In this document: positions 43,573 through 51,547 of the stretch, piece by piece
Layout: every line of letters begins with the position of its first letter
Position numbering within the stretch: position 1 is the stretch's first letter
Assembly: GCF_004000745.1 (NCBI RefSeq)
Contig: NZ_BILV01000040.1
Span: forward strand, 1 to 55,892
Reading direction: 5' to 3'
Source of the DNA: Paenibacillus barengoltzii NBRC 101215
Lineage (GTDB): Bacteria > Bacillota > Bacilli > Paenibacillales > Paenibacillaceae
Length of the DNA: 55,892 nucleotides
The notes under the pieces: model-generated
Told to the model about the DNA's origin: nothing
Database searches by the model: none
What the model saw: the letters and a program-made list of their open reading frames with translations, nothing else
Position numbers and translations under genes: made by a program

Positions 43573-44349
43573 TTAAGTGTAAATCGAAAGCCGCGGGGTG
43601 TAACCAGTAAACCGGTACAATTGAGCCGGCCGTTGCGAATATTGGTTAGACAACATCGGCTTGCCATTCTCGTCACGCACTTCTTCCAGTATCCCCTGAC
43701 GACTGCGCGTCGATGTAATTTTGCGGATAAAATTCAGCTCTTCAAAGTCTGGAACGACCGTTTGAATCACCTGATACAATTCGCCGAGAGTGAAATGCGG
43801 CGGCAAAAATTGCTTCGCAATCGTCGTATGCAGCATCTGCTGCTGAATCCGTTTATAAGCGTCTTGCAAAATCTCGCGGTGGTCGAAAGCGAGCTGCAGA
43901 TCCTCTAAGGCTTCTCGAACGGTAAACAGACCAACCTCTTGGGCATCATCCGCCGATTGCCGTTTCTCCAGCACCCATTCCTCTACTAACGCGAAAAAAG
44001 CGTGGGAGATAATCCAGCCGCGCGGGTCCCGCCCCGGCTTGCTGTAGACCCCCAAATATTCAAGATGTGAGCCGTCGACGCCGGTTTCTTCCTTCAGTTC
44101 ACGGCGCGCGGTTTCATACAGCGATTCATCTTCCTGCGAGAAACCGCCCGGCAACGCCCAGGCTCCGGCGAACGGCCAGCTCCGCCGACGGATCAGCATG
44201 ACCTTCAGATCGAAGCGCGGCAGCGATTTGGTCGATGCTTTTCGTTCCTGCCTCGTCAACGTAAACATGACGATGTCGGCCGGGATTCCGTCCGGCGTGC
44301 GATATTTTTTAACCTCATTAACTACCTGCTTTTGTTCTTCGTTCATCAT
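43573..44349 (-). CDS. Nudix hydrolase with C-terminal winged-helix-like domain (NrtR-like)
   Basis: 258 residues. The Nudix box at 69-91 is intact (G-x5-E-x7-RELxEETGV), so hydrolysis of ADP-ribose or related substrate is likely. The C-terminal 90 residues resemble the winged helix of NrtR, the Nudix-derived repressor of NAD genes. It is the first gene of an operon with pncA and pncB, consistent with either role. Distinguishing a hydrolase from a regulator cannot be done from sequence alone. Confidence 0.85.
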   Translation of the reverse strand: MMNEEQKQVVNEVKKYRTPDGIPADIVMFTLTRQERKASTKSLPRFDLKVMLIRRRSWPFAGAWALPGGFSQEDESLYETARRELKEETGVDGSHLEYLGVYSKPGRDPRGWIISHAFFALVEEWVLEKRQSADDAQEVGLFTVREALEDLQLAFDHREILQDAYKRIQQQMLHTTIAKQFLPPHFTLGELYQVIQTVVPDFEELNFIRKITSTRSRQGILEEVRDENGKPMLSNQYSQRPAQLYRFTGYTPRLSIYT

Positions 44350-44438
44350 GTATCACCACATCGTCTAGGATAACGCCGGCCGTTGGATGTCCGGCACTTA
44401 CGAATTCAAGCGATCTAAACTGGAAGACGGCCCCCTGC

Positions 44439-44834
44439 TCACTTCGGTAAGCGGAACGTTGCCGTCGATATACATCCGAGGGTACCTTCTTCGTTACGAA
44501 CCTCAGAGCGGAGCGTTAGCGTCCGATGGGTCTCATGGATTGGCATCGCCGACACCACCAGCTCCCCTGTACGCATAGGGCTTAGAAAATTAACATTCAA
44601 ATGAGTTGTGACTCCAAGCTTCCCTTTAATCGTTGCTACCAACGTGCCCATCGCTTGATCCATCATGGACGACAGCACGCCCCCATGGACGATGCCCATG
44701 GAATTGAGATGGGATGCCCCCGCTGTAAGCCCCAGCTTCACCAGGGATTTGTCGGCAGAAATCAGACGCAATCCGAGTAACCCCCAGAACGATTGCTCAT
44801 CCCGCCGCAGTACTTCTTCGCTCCATTCATCCAT
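44439..44834 (-). CDS. PaaI family hotdog thioesterase
   Basis: 131 residues. The hotdog motif HLNSMGIVHGGVLSSMMDQAMG is the PaaI/YbgC-type acyl-CoA thioesterase signature, with catalytic Asp. Acts on acyl-CoA, substrate unknown. ATG at 44834 after GGGGGG. Separated from the Nudix gene by 90 bases. Confidence 0.87.
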   Translation of the reverse strand: MDEWSEEVLRRDEQSFWGLLGLRLISADKSLVKLGLTAGASHLNSMGIVHGGVLSSMMDQAMGTLVATIKGKLGVTTHLNVNFLSPMRTGELVVSAMPIHETHRTLTLRSEVRNEEGTLGCISTATFRLPK

Positions 44835-44915
44835 CTCGGTGTCCCCCCTATCCTTGCTTCTCTTTATATTATAATATTCCTTTGAAACGTTGCTTCACTC
44901 ATAATAGACAAGATG

Positions 44916-44941
44916 AAAAAAAGCGGAGGGGTTGCCTCCGC
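44916..44941 (-). terminator. Terminator after ricA
   Basis: GCGGAGG pairs with CCTCCGC; the minus strand continues with TTTTTTT. Confidence 0.8.
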
Positions 44942-44954
44942 ACAACTGCCTCGC

Positions 44955-45407
44955 TTACTCTCCGTATCCGGATGAAACAGCCGGCTCACTGCCCGACTCG
45001 ACGTTCACTTTGCTGGCTACCGTATCGCGGATGACGGAAACGACGAGCTGGAGCAGATAATTGATATCGCTTTGGCTCTGCTGGAACTCCGTCACAAGCG
45101 GAATCTGGTCGAGTTCATCCTGCAGCTCCTCGATTTCACGTTCGATCTTCTGCACCATAGCCTGATTCTGGAACGTTTCAAATGCGACGATTTCCTTCTG
45201 TTTCTTCTTAATGGCACTGATCAGAGTCTGTACACGTTCATGCTTCTGGATCAGCTTCTCGGCCTTCTGAAATTGCTGAACCTCTTCACTGGTACCGATC
45301 AGTTCAGCCAGTTCTTTCGCCTTCTTCATAATGTCCTCGCGGATGACCAGGTCCCGCGAATCGTACTTCGGAATTCCGCAATCGGTATGATCTTTGTGCT
45401 GTTCCAT
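44955..45407 (-). CDS. ricA: RicA/YmcA family protein
   Basis: 150 residues, mostly helical (coiled-coil-rich 30-120), of the YlbF/YmcA family. In Bacillus subtilis RicA (YmcA) with RicF and RicT activates RNase Y-dependent mRNA maturation and influences sporulation, competence and biofilm formation. The neighbouring miaB upstream is the conserved miaB-ricA arrangement. ATG at 45407 after GGGAGG. Confidence 0.85.
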   Translation of the reverse strand: MEQHKDHTDCGIPKYDSRDLVIREDIMKKAKELAELIGTSEEVQQFQKAEKLIQKHERVQTLISAIKKKQKEIVAFETFQNQAMVQKIEREIEELQDELDQIPLVTEFQQSQSDINYLLQLVVSVIRDTVASKVNVESGSEPAVSSGYGE

Positions 45408-45427
45408 TGTCAATAACCTCCCCTGCA

Positions 45428-46978
45428 TTACGCCAATTTGGCGGTTTGCTCTACGAGCTTACCTTTGATGTACCAAGTCATCGGATCGGTAATCTCCACC
45501 TGGACAAACGTTCCGATCAATTCCGTGCTGCCCTCAAAATGGACAAGCTTGTTGGTGCGTGTACGTCCGGATAACATATGGGCGTTGTTCTTACTTTCGC
45601 CTTCGACCAGCACTTCAACGATCTGTCCACGCAGCGCTTCGTTACTGTTGCGGCTAAATTCGTTGAGGGTATCGTTTAACTTCATAAGCCGCGCTTTCTT
45701 CACTTCCATCGGGACAGTATCTTCCATCACGGCAGCCGGCGTACCTTCCCGCGGCGAGTAGATAAAGGTATACGCCGAATCGTACCCCACCTCGCGCACG
45801 AGGGATAAAGTTTCCTCAAACTGTTCCTCAGTTTCACCCGGGAATCCAACGATAATGTCCGTGGTGAGGACAACGTTTGGGATTTTCGCCTTGATTTTGC
45901 GCACCAATTCAAGGTAATGCTCGCGCGTATACTTGCGGCTCATCTTCTTCAACACTGCGCTGCTGCCCGATTGAACCGGCAGATGAATGTGCTCCACCAA
46001 GTTTCCGCCTTTGGCCAGAACATCGATCAGCGCATCGTCAAAATCGCGTGGATGCGAGGTCGTAAACCGAACGCGCGGAATATCGATTTGACGGATATCG
46101 TCCATTAGATTCGCGAACGTATAGTTGATGTCGGTAAAATCCTTGCCGTAGGCATTGACGTTTTGGCCCAGCAGCGTGATCTCTTTATAGCCTTGACGCG
46201 CCAGCTCACGTACTTCGGCAATGACGTCCTCTGGACGGCGGCTGCGTTCCTTGCCTCGCGTAAACGGTACGATGCAATACGTACAGAACTTGTCGCATCC
46301 GTACATGATGTTCACCCATGCCCGCATACCTTCGCGCTTCTTCGGCAGGTTCTCGATAATGTCGCCTTCCTTGGACCAAACCTCAACGACCATCTCTTTG
46401 CTGAACAGCGCTTCTTGAATGAGGTATGGCAAACGGTGAATGTTGTGTGTCCCGAAGATCATATCCACAAAACTGTGCTTCTGCAGGATGCGCTTCACAA
46501 CACCTTCCTCTTGCGACATACAACCGCAAACGCCCAGCAGCAAATCCGGCTTCTCTGTCTTAAGAGTCTTCAGGTGACCCAATTCACCAAACACCTTGTC
46601 CTCTGCGTTCTCCCGAATTGCACAGGTGTTCAGCAAAATAATGTCTGCCACTTTACGATCCTCGGTCGCACGGTAGCCCATCTGCTCCAGCAAACCTTTG
46701 ATCGTTTCGGTGTCATGCTCGTTCATCTGGCAGCCAAACGTATAGACGATATAATGCTTGCCAACGCCAATTCCCTTCAGATCTTCCGGAACGGCATTCT
46801 CGTACAGCACCTTGACGTCTTCTTTCCCGCGTTGCTTCTCTTTGCGTTGGTTCGGCTCAGACAAAATTTGAATATCCCGGCCACGGATTCGGATCTTCTT
46901 CCCTCGTTCATCCTCCGAAATGACCCGGGCGTCCGAGAAGTCAAAGTATTTGGCGTAATCTTTCGTTTCCTTAGCCAT
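45428..46978 (-). CDS. miaB: tRNA-2-methylthio-N6-dimethylallyladenosine synthase MiaB
   Basis: 516 residues. Radical-SAM methylthiotransferase that modifies A37 of tRNAs reading UNN codons. It has an N-terminal UPF0004 domain with [10 protein letters not shown], the radical-SAM CxxxCxxC in [17 protein letters not shown], and a C-terminal TRAM domain. The ATG at 46978 follows AAAGGAGTG; the frame upstream to 47035 lacks a ribosome site. Confidence 0.95.
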   Translation of the reverse strand: MAKETKDYAKYFDFSDARVISEDERGKKIRIRGRDIQILSEPNQRKEKQRGKEDVKVLYENAVPEDLKGIGVGKHYIVYTFGCQMNEHDTETIKGLLEQMGYRATEDRKVADIILLNTCAIRENAEDKVFGELGHLKTLKTEKPDLLLGVCGCMSQEEGVVKRILQKHSFVDMIFGTHNIHRLPYLIQEALFSKEMVVEVWSKEGDIIENLPKKREGMRAWVNIMYGCDKFCTYCIVPFTRGKERSRRPEDVIAEVRELARQGYKEITLLGQNVNAYGKDFTDINYTFANLMDDIRQIDIPRVRFTTSHPRDFDDALIDVLAKGGNLVEHIHLPVQSGSSAVLKKMSRKYTREHYLELVRKIKAKIPNVVLTTDIIVGFPGETEEQFEETLSLVREVGYDSAYTFIYSPREGTPAAVMEDTVPMEVKKARLMKLNDTLNEFSRNSNEALRGQIVEVLVEGESKNNAHMLSGRTRTNKLVHFEGSTELIGTFVQVEITDPMTWYIKGKLVEQTAKLA

Positions 46979-47117
46979 GTGCCCGTTCACTCCTTTACCT
47001 GATCTATCTTCGTTCCATATGGGCATCGTTATCATTCTTAAAAATGCATTACACTAAATTATAACATGGCCAGGCTTCGATATCCAGATAAACGCCGTCT
47101 CCCTAGAAACGCAAATA

Positions 47118-47139
47118 GACCCGTTCGAATGAACGGGTC
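47118..47139 (-). terminator. Probable terminator of the DUF1657 gene
   Basis: GACCCGTTC pairs with GAACGGGTC; poor T-run on the minus strand. Confidence 0.4.
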
Positions 47140-47160
47140 CTTGTGGAATAATCATCACAG

Positions 47161-47367
47161 TTAGAATCCCTTGTATTGAGGTTCTTCGCTTTCCAGCTGT
47201 GCTACGCGGCTTTCTACTTGCGTTACGATTTGTTGCGTTTGTTGGGCACATTGCATAAACAGATCTTTAGCTTGTTGGTTTTGCGTGCTTAATGCGAATT
47301 GCTCCAGGCTCGCTTGCGCGCTTTTTAACGAAGCTAAGGTTGTTTTGACTTGAGAGGCTACTGTCAC
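47161..47367 (-). CDS. DUF1657 family small protein
   Basis: 68 residues, helical, starting from a GTG at 47367 with AAAGGTGG. It matches DUF1657, found mainly in spore formers and in heat-resistance spoVA2mob clusters. It is divergent from the 2Duf gene. A possible sporulation promoter (TGAAAT at 47420-47415, 17-base spacer, CAATATAA at 47397-47390) precedes it. Function unknown. Confidence 0.8.
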   Translation of the reverse strand: MTVASQVKTTLASLKSAQASLEQFALSTQNQQAKDLFMQCAQQTQQIVTQVESRVAQLESEEPQYKGF

Positions 47368-47541
47368 AATTTCACCACCTTTACTTTGTTTATATTGCTT
47401 ATGCACAATGCCTAATTTCACCTGCGCAAAACGGATTCATACGCCCAACTAAGCTTCCACATATTGTCTTAGTAAATTTACGTATCCCCGCGCATAATTG
47501 GGATATATCGCCTTGGATTGTCTACGAAAGGAGCATTGCTC

Positions 47542-48402
47542 ATGCCGTTGTGGTTGGAAGTTATCGTCCGAACGTTGGTGGCTGTTGTCATCTTATTTGT
47601 GCTCACCCGGCTGCTCGGAAAAAGGCAGATTTCCCAGCTTTCCTTCTTTGAATACATCACCGGGATTACGATTGGGAGCATTACCGCCTACATCTCCCTA
47701 GATATTAACACCGACTGGTATCTCGGCATCATTGCCGTTACCGTCTGGTTTCTCGTCTCGCTTGGCATTGAGTTTTTACAGCTCAAAAGCAAGAAAGCCC
47801 GAGACATGATCGACAGCAGCAGTACGGTGTTGATCAAGGATGGCAAAATTCTGGAGGAAAATCTGAAGAAGGAAAAGCTGACCAACGAGGAACTCATGGA
47901 ACAGCTGCGGAAGAAGAGCATCTTCAAAGTCGCGGAAGTCGAGTTTGCCGTCATGGAGCCCGATGGTCAAATCAACGCGATGTTGAAGAGCGAATATCAG
48001 CCAATTACGCCGGCTCACTTAGGGATCAAAGTAGCTCCTCAGCCTGAACCGCAAACCGTCATTATCGACGGAAAAATTATGGACGAACCGCTCGCTACAC
48101 TGGGACTCAATCGGAAGTGGCTGAACACCGAGCTAGAGAAGCTGGGCGTTTCTCTGGATAACGTCAATTTAGGACAGGTTGATGCCTACGGCCAGCTTTA
48201 CGTCGATTTGTACGACGACCAGATCACTGTTCCGCAGCCTCAAGTCAAACCCGTCCTGCTAGCCCAATTGAAAAAGTGCGAAGCCGATCTCGAGATGTTC
48301 GCGCTCTCGACAGACGAGGAAGAGGCCAAGAAGCTGTATGGCGATTGTTCGGAGAAGCTGCAGAAGGTTATCGATCAAGTCAAACCGTTATTAATTCAAT
48401 AG
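47542..48402 (+). CDS. 2Duf protein (DUF421 plus DUF1657-like domain)
   Basis: 286 residues. The N-terminal half has two to three hydrophobic segments with LLGKRQISQLSFFEYITGITIG typical of DUF421 (YetF/YrbG-like); the C-terminal 45 residues (CEADLEMFALSTDEEEA) resemble DUF1657. Such 2Duf proteins in spoVA2mob operons increase spore heat resistance. The ATG at 47542 follows AAAGGAG; TTG at 47518 is less likely. First gene of an operon with spoVAC and spoVAD. Confidence 0.87.
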   Translation: MPLWLEVIVRTLVAVVILFVLTRLLGKRQISQLSFFEYITGITIGSITAYISLDINTDWYLGIIAVTVWFLVSLGIEFLQLKSKKARDMIDSSSTVLIKDGKILEENLKKEKLTNEELMEQLRKKSIFKVAEVEFAVMEPDGQINAMLKSEYQPITPAHLGIKVAPQPEPQTVIIDGKIMDEPLATLGLNRKWLNTELEKLGVSLDNVNLGQVDAYGQLYVDLYDDQITVPQPQVKPVLLAQLKKCEADLEMFALSTDEEEAKKLYGDCSEKLQKVIDQVKPLLIQ

Positions 48403-48414
48403 GAGGATGGGAGC

Positions 48415-48903
48415 ATGGCCAAGAAAAAAAACAAGCAATTGACTCCTACGCAGCAGCAGTATCAACGGCTGGCACATGCCCATGAGCCAAAGCGCCCGGT
48501 GGCTGTCAATTGTCTGAGAGCCTTTTTGGTCGGCGGATTGATATGCCTGATTGGAGAATGTATCCGACAGGCCTTTATCCATTTTGCCCATATGAGCGAA
48601 AGAGAGGCCGCCAATCCGACCGTCGCCATTCTCGTCATCTTGTCCGTGCTGCTCACGAGCTTTGGTGTCTATGACAAAATCGCTCAGTGGGCCGGAGCAG
48701 GTACCGCTGTTCCTGTCACGGGATTTGCCAACTCGATGGCATCGACGGCGATTGAGCATCGCCCGGAAGGTCTGGTGCTGGGCGTAGCTGCAGGCATGTT
48801 TCAATTAGCCGGTTCCGTCATCGTGTTTGGTACGGTGGCTGCTTTTATCATCGGCTTGATATACGCGGTGTTTATCCCAGGGTATACCGGAGGTGGGCAC
48901 TAA
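48415..48903 (+). CDS. spoVAC: Stage V sporulation protein AC
   Basis: 162 residues with several hydrophobic segments. Part of the SpoVA channel that moves dipicolinic acid-calcium in spores. The N-terminal QQQYQRLAHAHEPKRP and FLVGGLICLIGE segments are characteristic. ATG at 48415 after AGGAGGATGG. Its stop abuts the spoVAD start. Confidence 0.92.
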   Translation: MAKKKNKQLTPTQQQYQRLAHAHEPKRPVAVNCLRAFLVGGLICLIGECIRQAFIHFAHMSEREAANPTVAILVILSVLLTSFGVYDKIAQWAGAGTAVPVTGFANSMASTAIEHRPEGLVLGVAAGMFQLAGSVIVFGTVAAFIIGLIYAVFIPGYTGGGH

Positions 48904-49908
48904 ATGCTGAAAGGCCATCAAAGCTGGGTATTTGAAAATAAACCTAAAATCATTAGCAGCGCTACTGTGGTGGGGCCATTTGAAGGCCAAGGACCGCTCG
49001 CTGAAGATTTTGATGTGATCCATGCCGACCTCTATATTGGTCAAGACAGCTGGGAGAAAGCCGAAAAGACACTGCTCGAAGAATCAGCGCAGTTAGCGAT
49101 CAGACATGCCGGGTTAACGAAGGAACAGATTCAATTCTACTTCGGCGGCGATCTGATGAATCAGATCATCAGCAACAGCTTCGCCGCACGGACGTTAAGC
49201 ATTCCGTATATCGGCATGTTTGGCGCCTGCTCAACCTCGATGCAGACGCTGGCGATGGCCGCCTATGTCGTCAATTCCGGAGGCGCGAAATATGCCGTAG
49301 CTGGAACGTGCAGTCATAACGCCAGTGTGGAGAAGCAATTCCGCTACCCGACCGAATACGGGTCACAGAAGCCGCCCACCGCGCAGTTCACGGTCACTGG
49401 CTCGGGCTCCGTCGTTTTATCCCCTGAAGGAGAGGGGCCTTCGGTAACGTCAGCTACGATGGGCAAAGTCATCGACATGGGCATCACCGACCCATTTAAT
49501 ATGGGCGCTGCAATGGCACCGGCCGCTGTCGATACGATCCAGGCTCACTTCCGGGACCTGGAGATCGAGCCATCTTACTATGACCTGATCGTCACGGGGG
49601 ACTTGTCCAAAGTCGGCTATGCCATCGCGAACGATCTGTTCGTCCGGCACAACTTCCCCATCAAGCAGACGACCTATATGGATTGCGGGATGATGATTTA
49701 CGACTACGAGAAGCAACAGGTCCAAGCCGGCGCCAGCGGCTGCGCCTGCTCCGCCGTCGTCACTTACGGCCATCTGCTGAACCGGATGAAACGCGGGGAA
49801 TTAAAACGAATCCTCGTCGTGGCCACCGGGGCGTTGCTCTCTCCGCTCTCCTACCAGCAAGGCGAGAGCATCCCCTGCATCGCCCACGCGGTATCCATCG
49901 AAGCTTAA
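48904..49908 (+). CDS. spoVAD: Stage V sporulation protein AD
   Basis: 334 residues, thiolase-like fold SpoVAD that binds dipicolinic acid. The CSTSMQTLAMAAYVVNSGGAKYAVAG segment and GDLSKVGY are typical. The ATG at 48904 directly follows the spoVAC stop; GGAGGTG lies inside the spoVAC end. The usual spoVAEb does not follow. Confidence 0.93.
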   Translation: MLKGHQSWVFENKPKIISSATVVGPFEGQGPLAEDFDVIHADLYIGQDSWEKAEKTLLEESAQLAIRHAGLTKEQIQFYFGGDLMNQIISNSFAARTLSIPYIGMFGACSTSMQTLAMAAYVVNSGGAKYAVAGTCSHNASVEKQFRYPTEYGSQKPPTAQFTVTGSGSVVLSPEGEGPSVTSATMGKVIDMGITDPFNMGAAMAPAAVDTIQAHFRDLEIEPSYYDLIVTGDLSKVGYAIANDLFVRHNFPIKQTTYMDCGMMIYDYEKQQVQAGASGCACSAVVTYGHLLNRMKRGELKRILVVATGALLSPLSYQQGESIPCIAHAVSIEA

Positions 49909-49923
49909 AGCTGAATATACCAA

Positions 49924-49979
49924 AAAGGGCTCGCCCCGGCATTCACAGCCGTTGGGCAAGCCCTTTATTTTTTTCAACT
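49924..49979. terminator. Bidirectional terminator after spoVAD
   Basis: AAAGGGCTCGCCC pairs with GGGCAAGCCCTTT plus inner CGGC...GCCG; followed by ATTTTTTTTC on plus and TTTTT on minus. Confidence 0.85.
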
Positions 49980-49987
49980 GTCACCAA

Positions 49988-50560
49988 TTAGTCGATGATC
50001 TCTGCCGTGTCGCCTGTCTTCGCACCAGCCGCGTTCGCTTCGTCCGTATCGATATGCATATCGAGGGCAAAGTTGTCAGATACGCGTGCAATGACGTTCT
50101 CCAGCACCAAGCCGCGTTCTCCACTCAAGCGAACTTTCAGCAGCTGCTTGTCTTTGATGCCCCATTTCTCCGCATCGGAAGTATGGAAATGAATGTGGCG
50201 CGCAGCAACGATAACGCCTTGCTCCAATTCGATTTCCCCGGCAGGACCTTTCACCTTGATGCCAGGCGTACCTTCAATGTTACCCGATTCGCGCACCGGA
50301 GCTTTAACCCCTAATGCAAACGAATCTGTACGGGAAATTTCCAACTGGGATGCCGGACGAGCTGGACCCAAAATACGAACTTTATCGAACTGTCCTTTTG
50401 GTCCGATGACTGCCACTTGTTCATTCGCAGCAAATTGTCCCGGTTGGGACAGCGGTTTGAATTCCGTCAGTTGATAGCCTTGTCCAAACAAAATCTCAAT
50501 GTGCTCCTGCGTCAAATGGATATGACGCGCGGATACGCCGACAGGTACAGTTTTGCTCAT
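49988..50560 (-). CDS. pduL: PduL-type phosphotransacylase
   Basis: 190 residues. Transfers acyl groups between CoA and phosphate. Two copies of the beta-barrel core carry the zinc histidines in SARHIHL and AARHIHFHTSD. No microcompartment shell proteins are nearby, so it probably acts as a free cytosolic phosphotransacetylase, a partner of ferredoxin-linked acyl-CoA metabolism (korAB next door). ATG at 50560 after AGGAG. Confidence 0.9.
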   Translation of the reverse strand: MSKTVPVGVSARHIHLTQEHIEILFGQGYQLTEFKPLSQPGQFAANEQVAVIGPKGQFDKVRILGPARPASQLEISRTDSFALGVKAPVRESGNIEGTPGIKVKGPAGEIELEQGVIVAARHIHFHTSDAEKWGIKDKQLLKVRLSGERGLVLENVIARVSDNFALDMHIDTDEANAAGAKTGDTAEIID

Positions 50561-50644
50561 GTCTACAAACACTCCTCGTATATTCTCTATATCGATGACG
50601 ATTCACATCGCTACTCATTATACACCTAATGGAGAAAAAAAGAA

Positions 50645-50673
50645 AAAGGCGTCCACCAGAAATGGACACCTTT
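50645..50673 (-). terminator. Terminator of korAB
   Basis: AAAGGTGTCCA pairs with TGGACGCCTTT; the minus strand continues TTCTTTTTTT. Confidence 0.8.
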
Positions 50674-50680
50674 TACCTGA

Positions 50681-51547
50681 TTATTTGAATTCTGCTACAA
50701 GATTGTCAAACTCGCTTTCAGAAAGCGCCAGCGATTGATGAACCAGCGGTTCTTTCTTAAAGCCGTGAACCAGATCTTCGTAGCATTTCTTCTCTTTGTT
50801 CTGATAGATCAATCCGGTAATCATGCCGTTCGTCTCCATCAGCTTCGCCATGGCCATCGCCCGGTTGCTTGGATCATAATCCGGAACGGTCTCAAGATTG
50901 ATGATGTTCTCTTTAAACCAGTCGTACGTATTTACCTTGTTAAAGGTAACGCATGGACTGAATACGTTGATCAAGGAGAAGCCTTCGTGCTGGATGCCTT
51001 GCTCGATCAAGGAAGTCAGCTGCTTCAAATCACTGGAGAACGATTGCGCTACGAAAGTGGCACCCGAAGCCAAAGCGATTTCGAGCGGCGACAAAGTCGA
51101 TTCTACCGAGCCTTCCGGCGTACTCTTCGTCTTAAAGCCTTCACCGCTGCGCGGAGAGGTTTGCCCCTTGGTCAACCCATAGATTTGGTTGTCCATGACA
51201 ATGTAGGTGATGTTGATGTTCCGGCGAATGGCATGTACTGTGTGTCCCATCCCGATCGCAAAGCCATCGCCGTCGCCGCCGGAAGCGATGACGGTCAAGT
51301 CGCGGTTGGCCAACTTCACGCCTTGGGCGATTGGCAGCGCACGGCCGTGAATCCCGTGCAATCCGTAAGCGTTGATATATCCGGAGATCCGACCGGAGCA
51401 ACCAATCCCGGAAATCACAGCGAGTTGCTCAGGTTCAAGCCCTACATTCGCTGCAGCGCGTTGGATTGCGGCTTGAATGGAGAAATCGCCGCATCCCGGA
51501 CACCAGTTAGGTTTAACGTTGTTACGGAAATCTTTAAACGTTGCCAT
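50681..51547 (-). CDS. korB: 2-oxoacid:ferredoxin oxidoreductase beta subunit
   Basis: 288 residues. TPP-binding half of a 2-oxoglutarate-type ferredoxin oxidoreductase. Cluster ligands CPGCG (Cys16, Cys19) and a further Cys in GIGCSG, TPP motif GDGDGFAIG, and the YGLTKGQTSPRSG segment are present. It overlaps korA by 14 bases, so the subunits are made together. Confidence 0.93.
   Translation of the reverse strand: MATFKDFRNNVKPNWCPGCGDFSIQAAIQRAAANVGLEPEQLAVISGIGCSGRISGYINAYGLHGIHGRALPIAQGVKLANRDLTVIASGGDGDGFAIGMGHTVHAIRRNINITYIVMDNQIYGLTKGQTSPRSGEGFKTKSTPEGSVESTLSPLEIALASGATFVAQSFSSDLKQLTSLIEQGIQHEGFSLINVFSPCVTFNKVNTYDWFKENIINLETVPDYDPSNRAMAMAKLMETNGMITGLIYQNKEKKCYEDLVHGFKKEPLVHQSLALSESEFDNLVAEFK

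Noticed and set aside
46163..47002. 279-codon plus-strand ORF over miaB
   Set aside because: Antisense shadow of a highly conserved gene.
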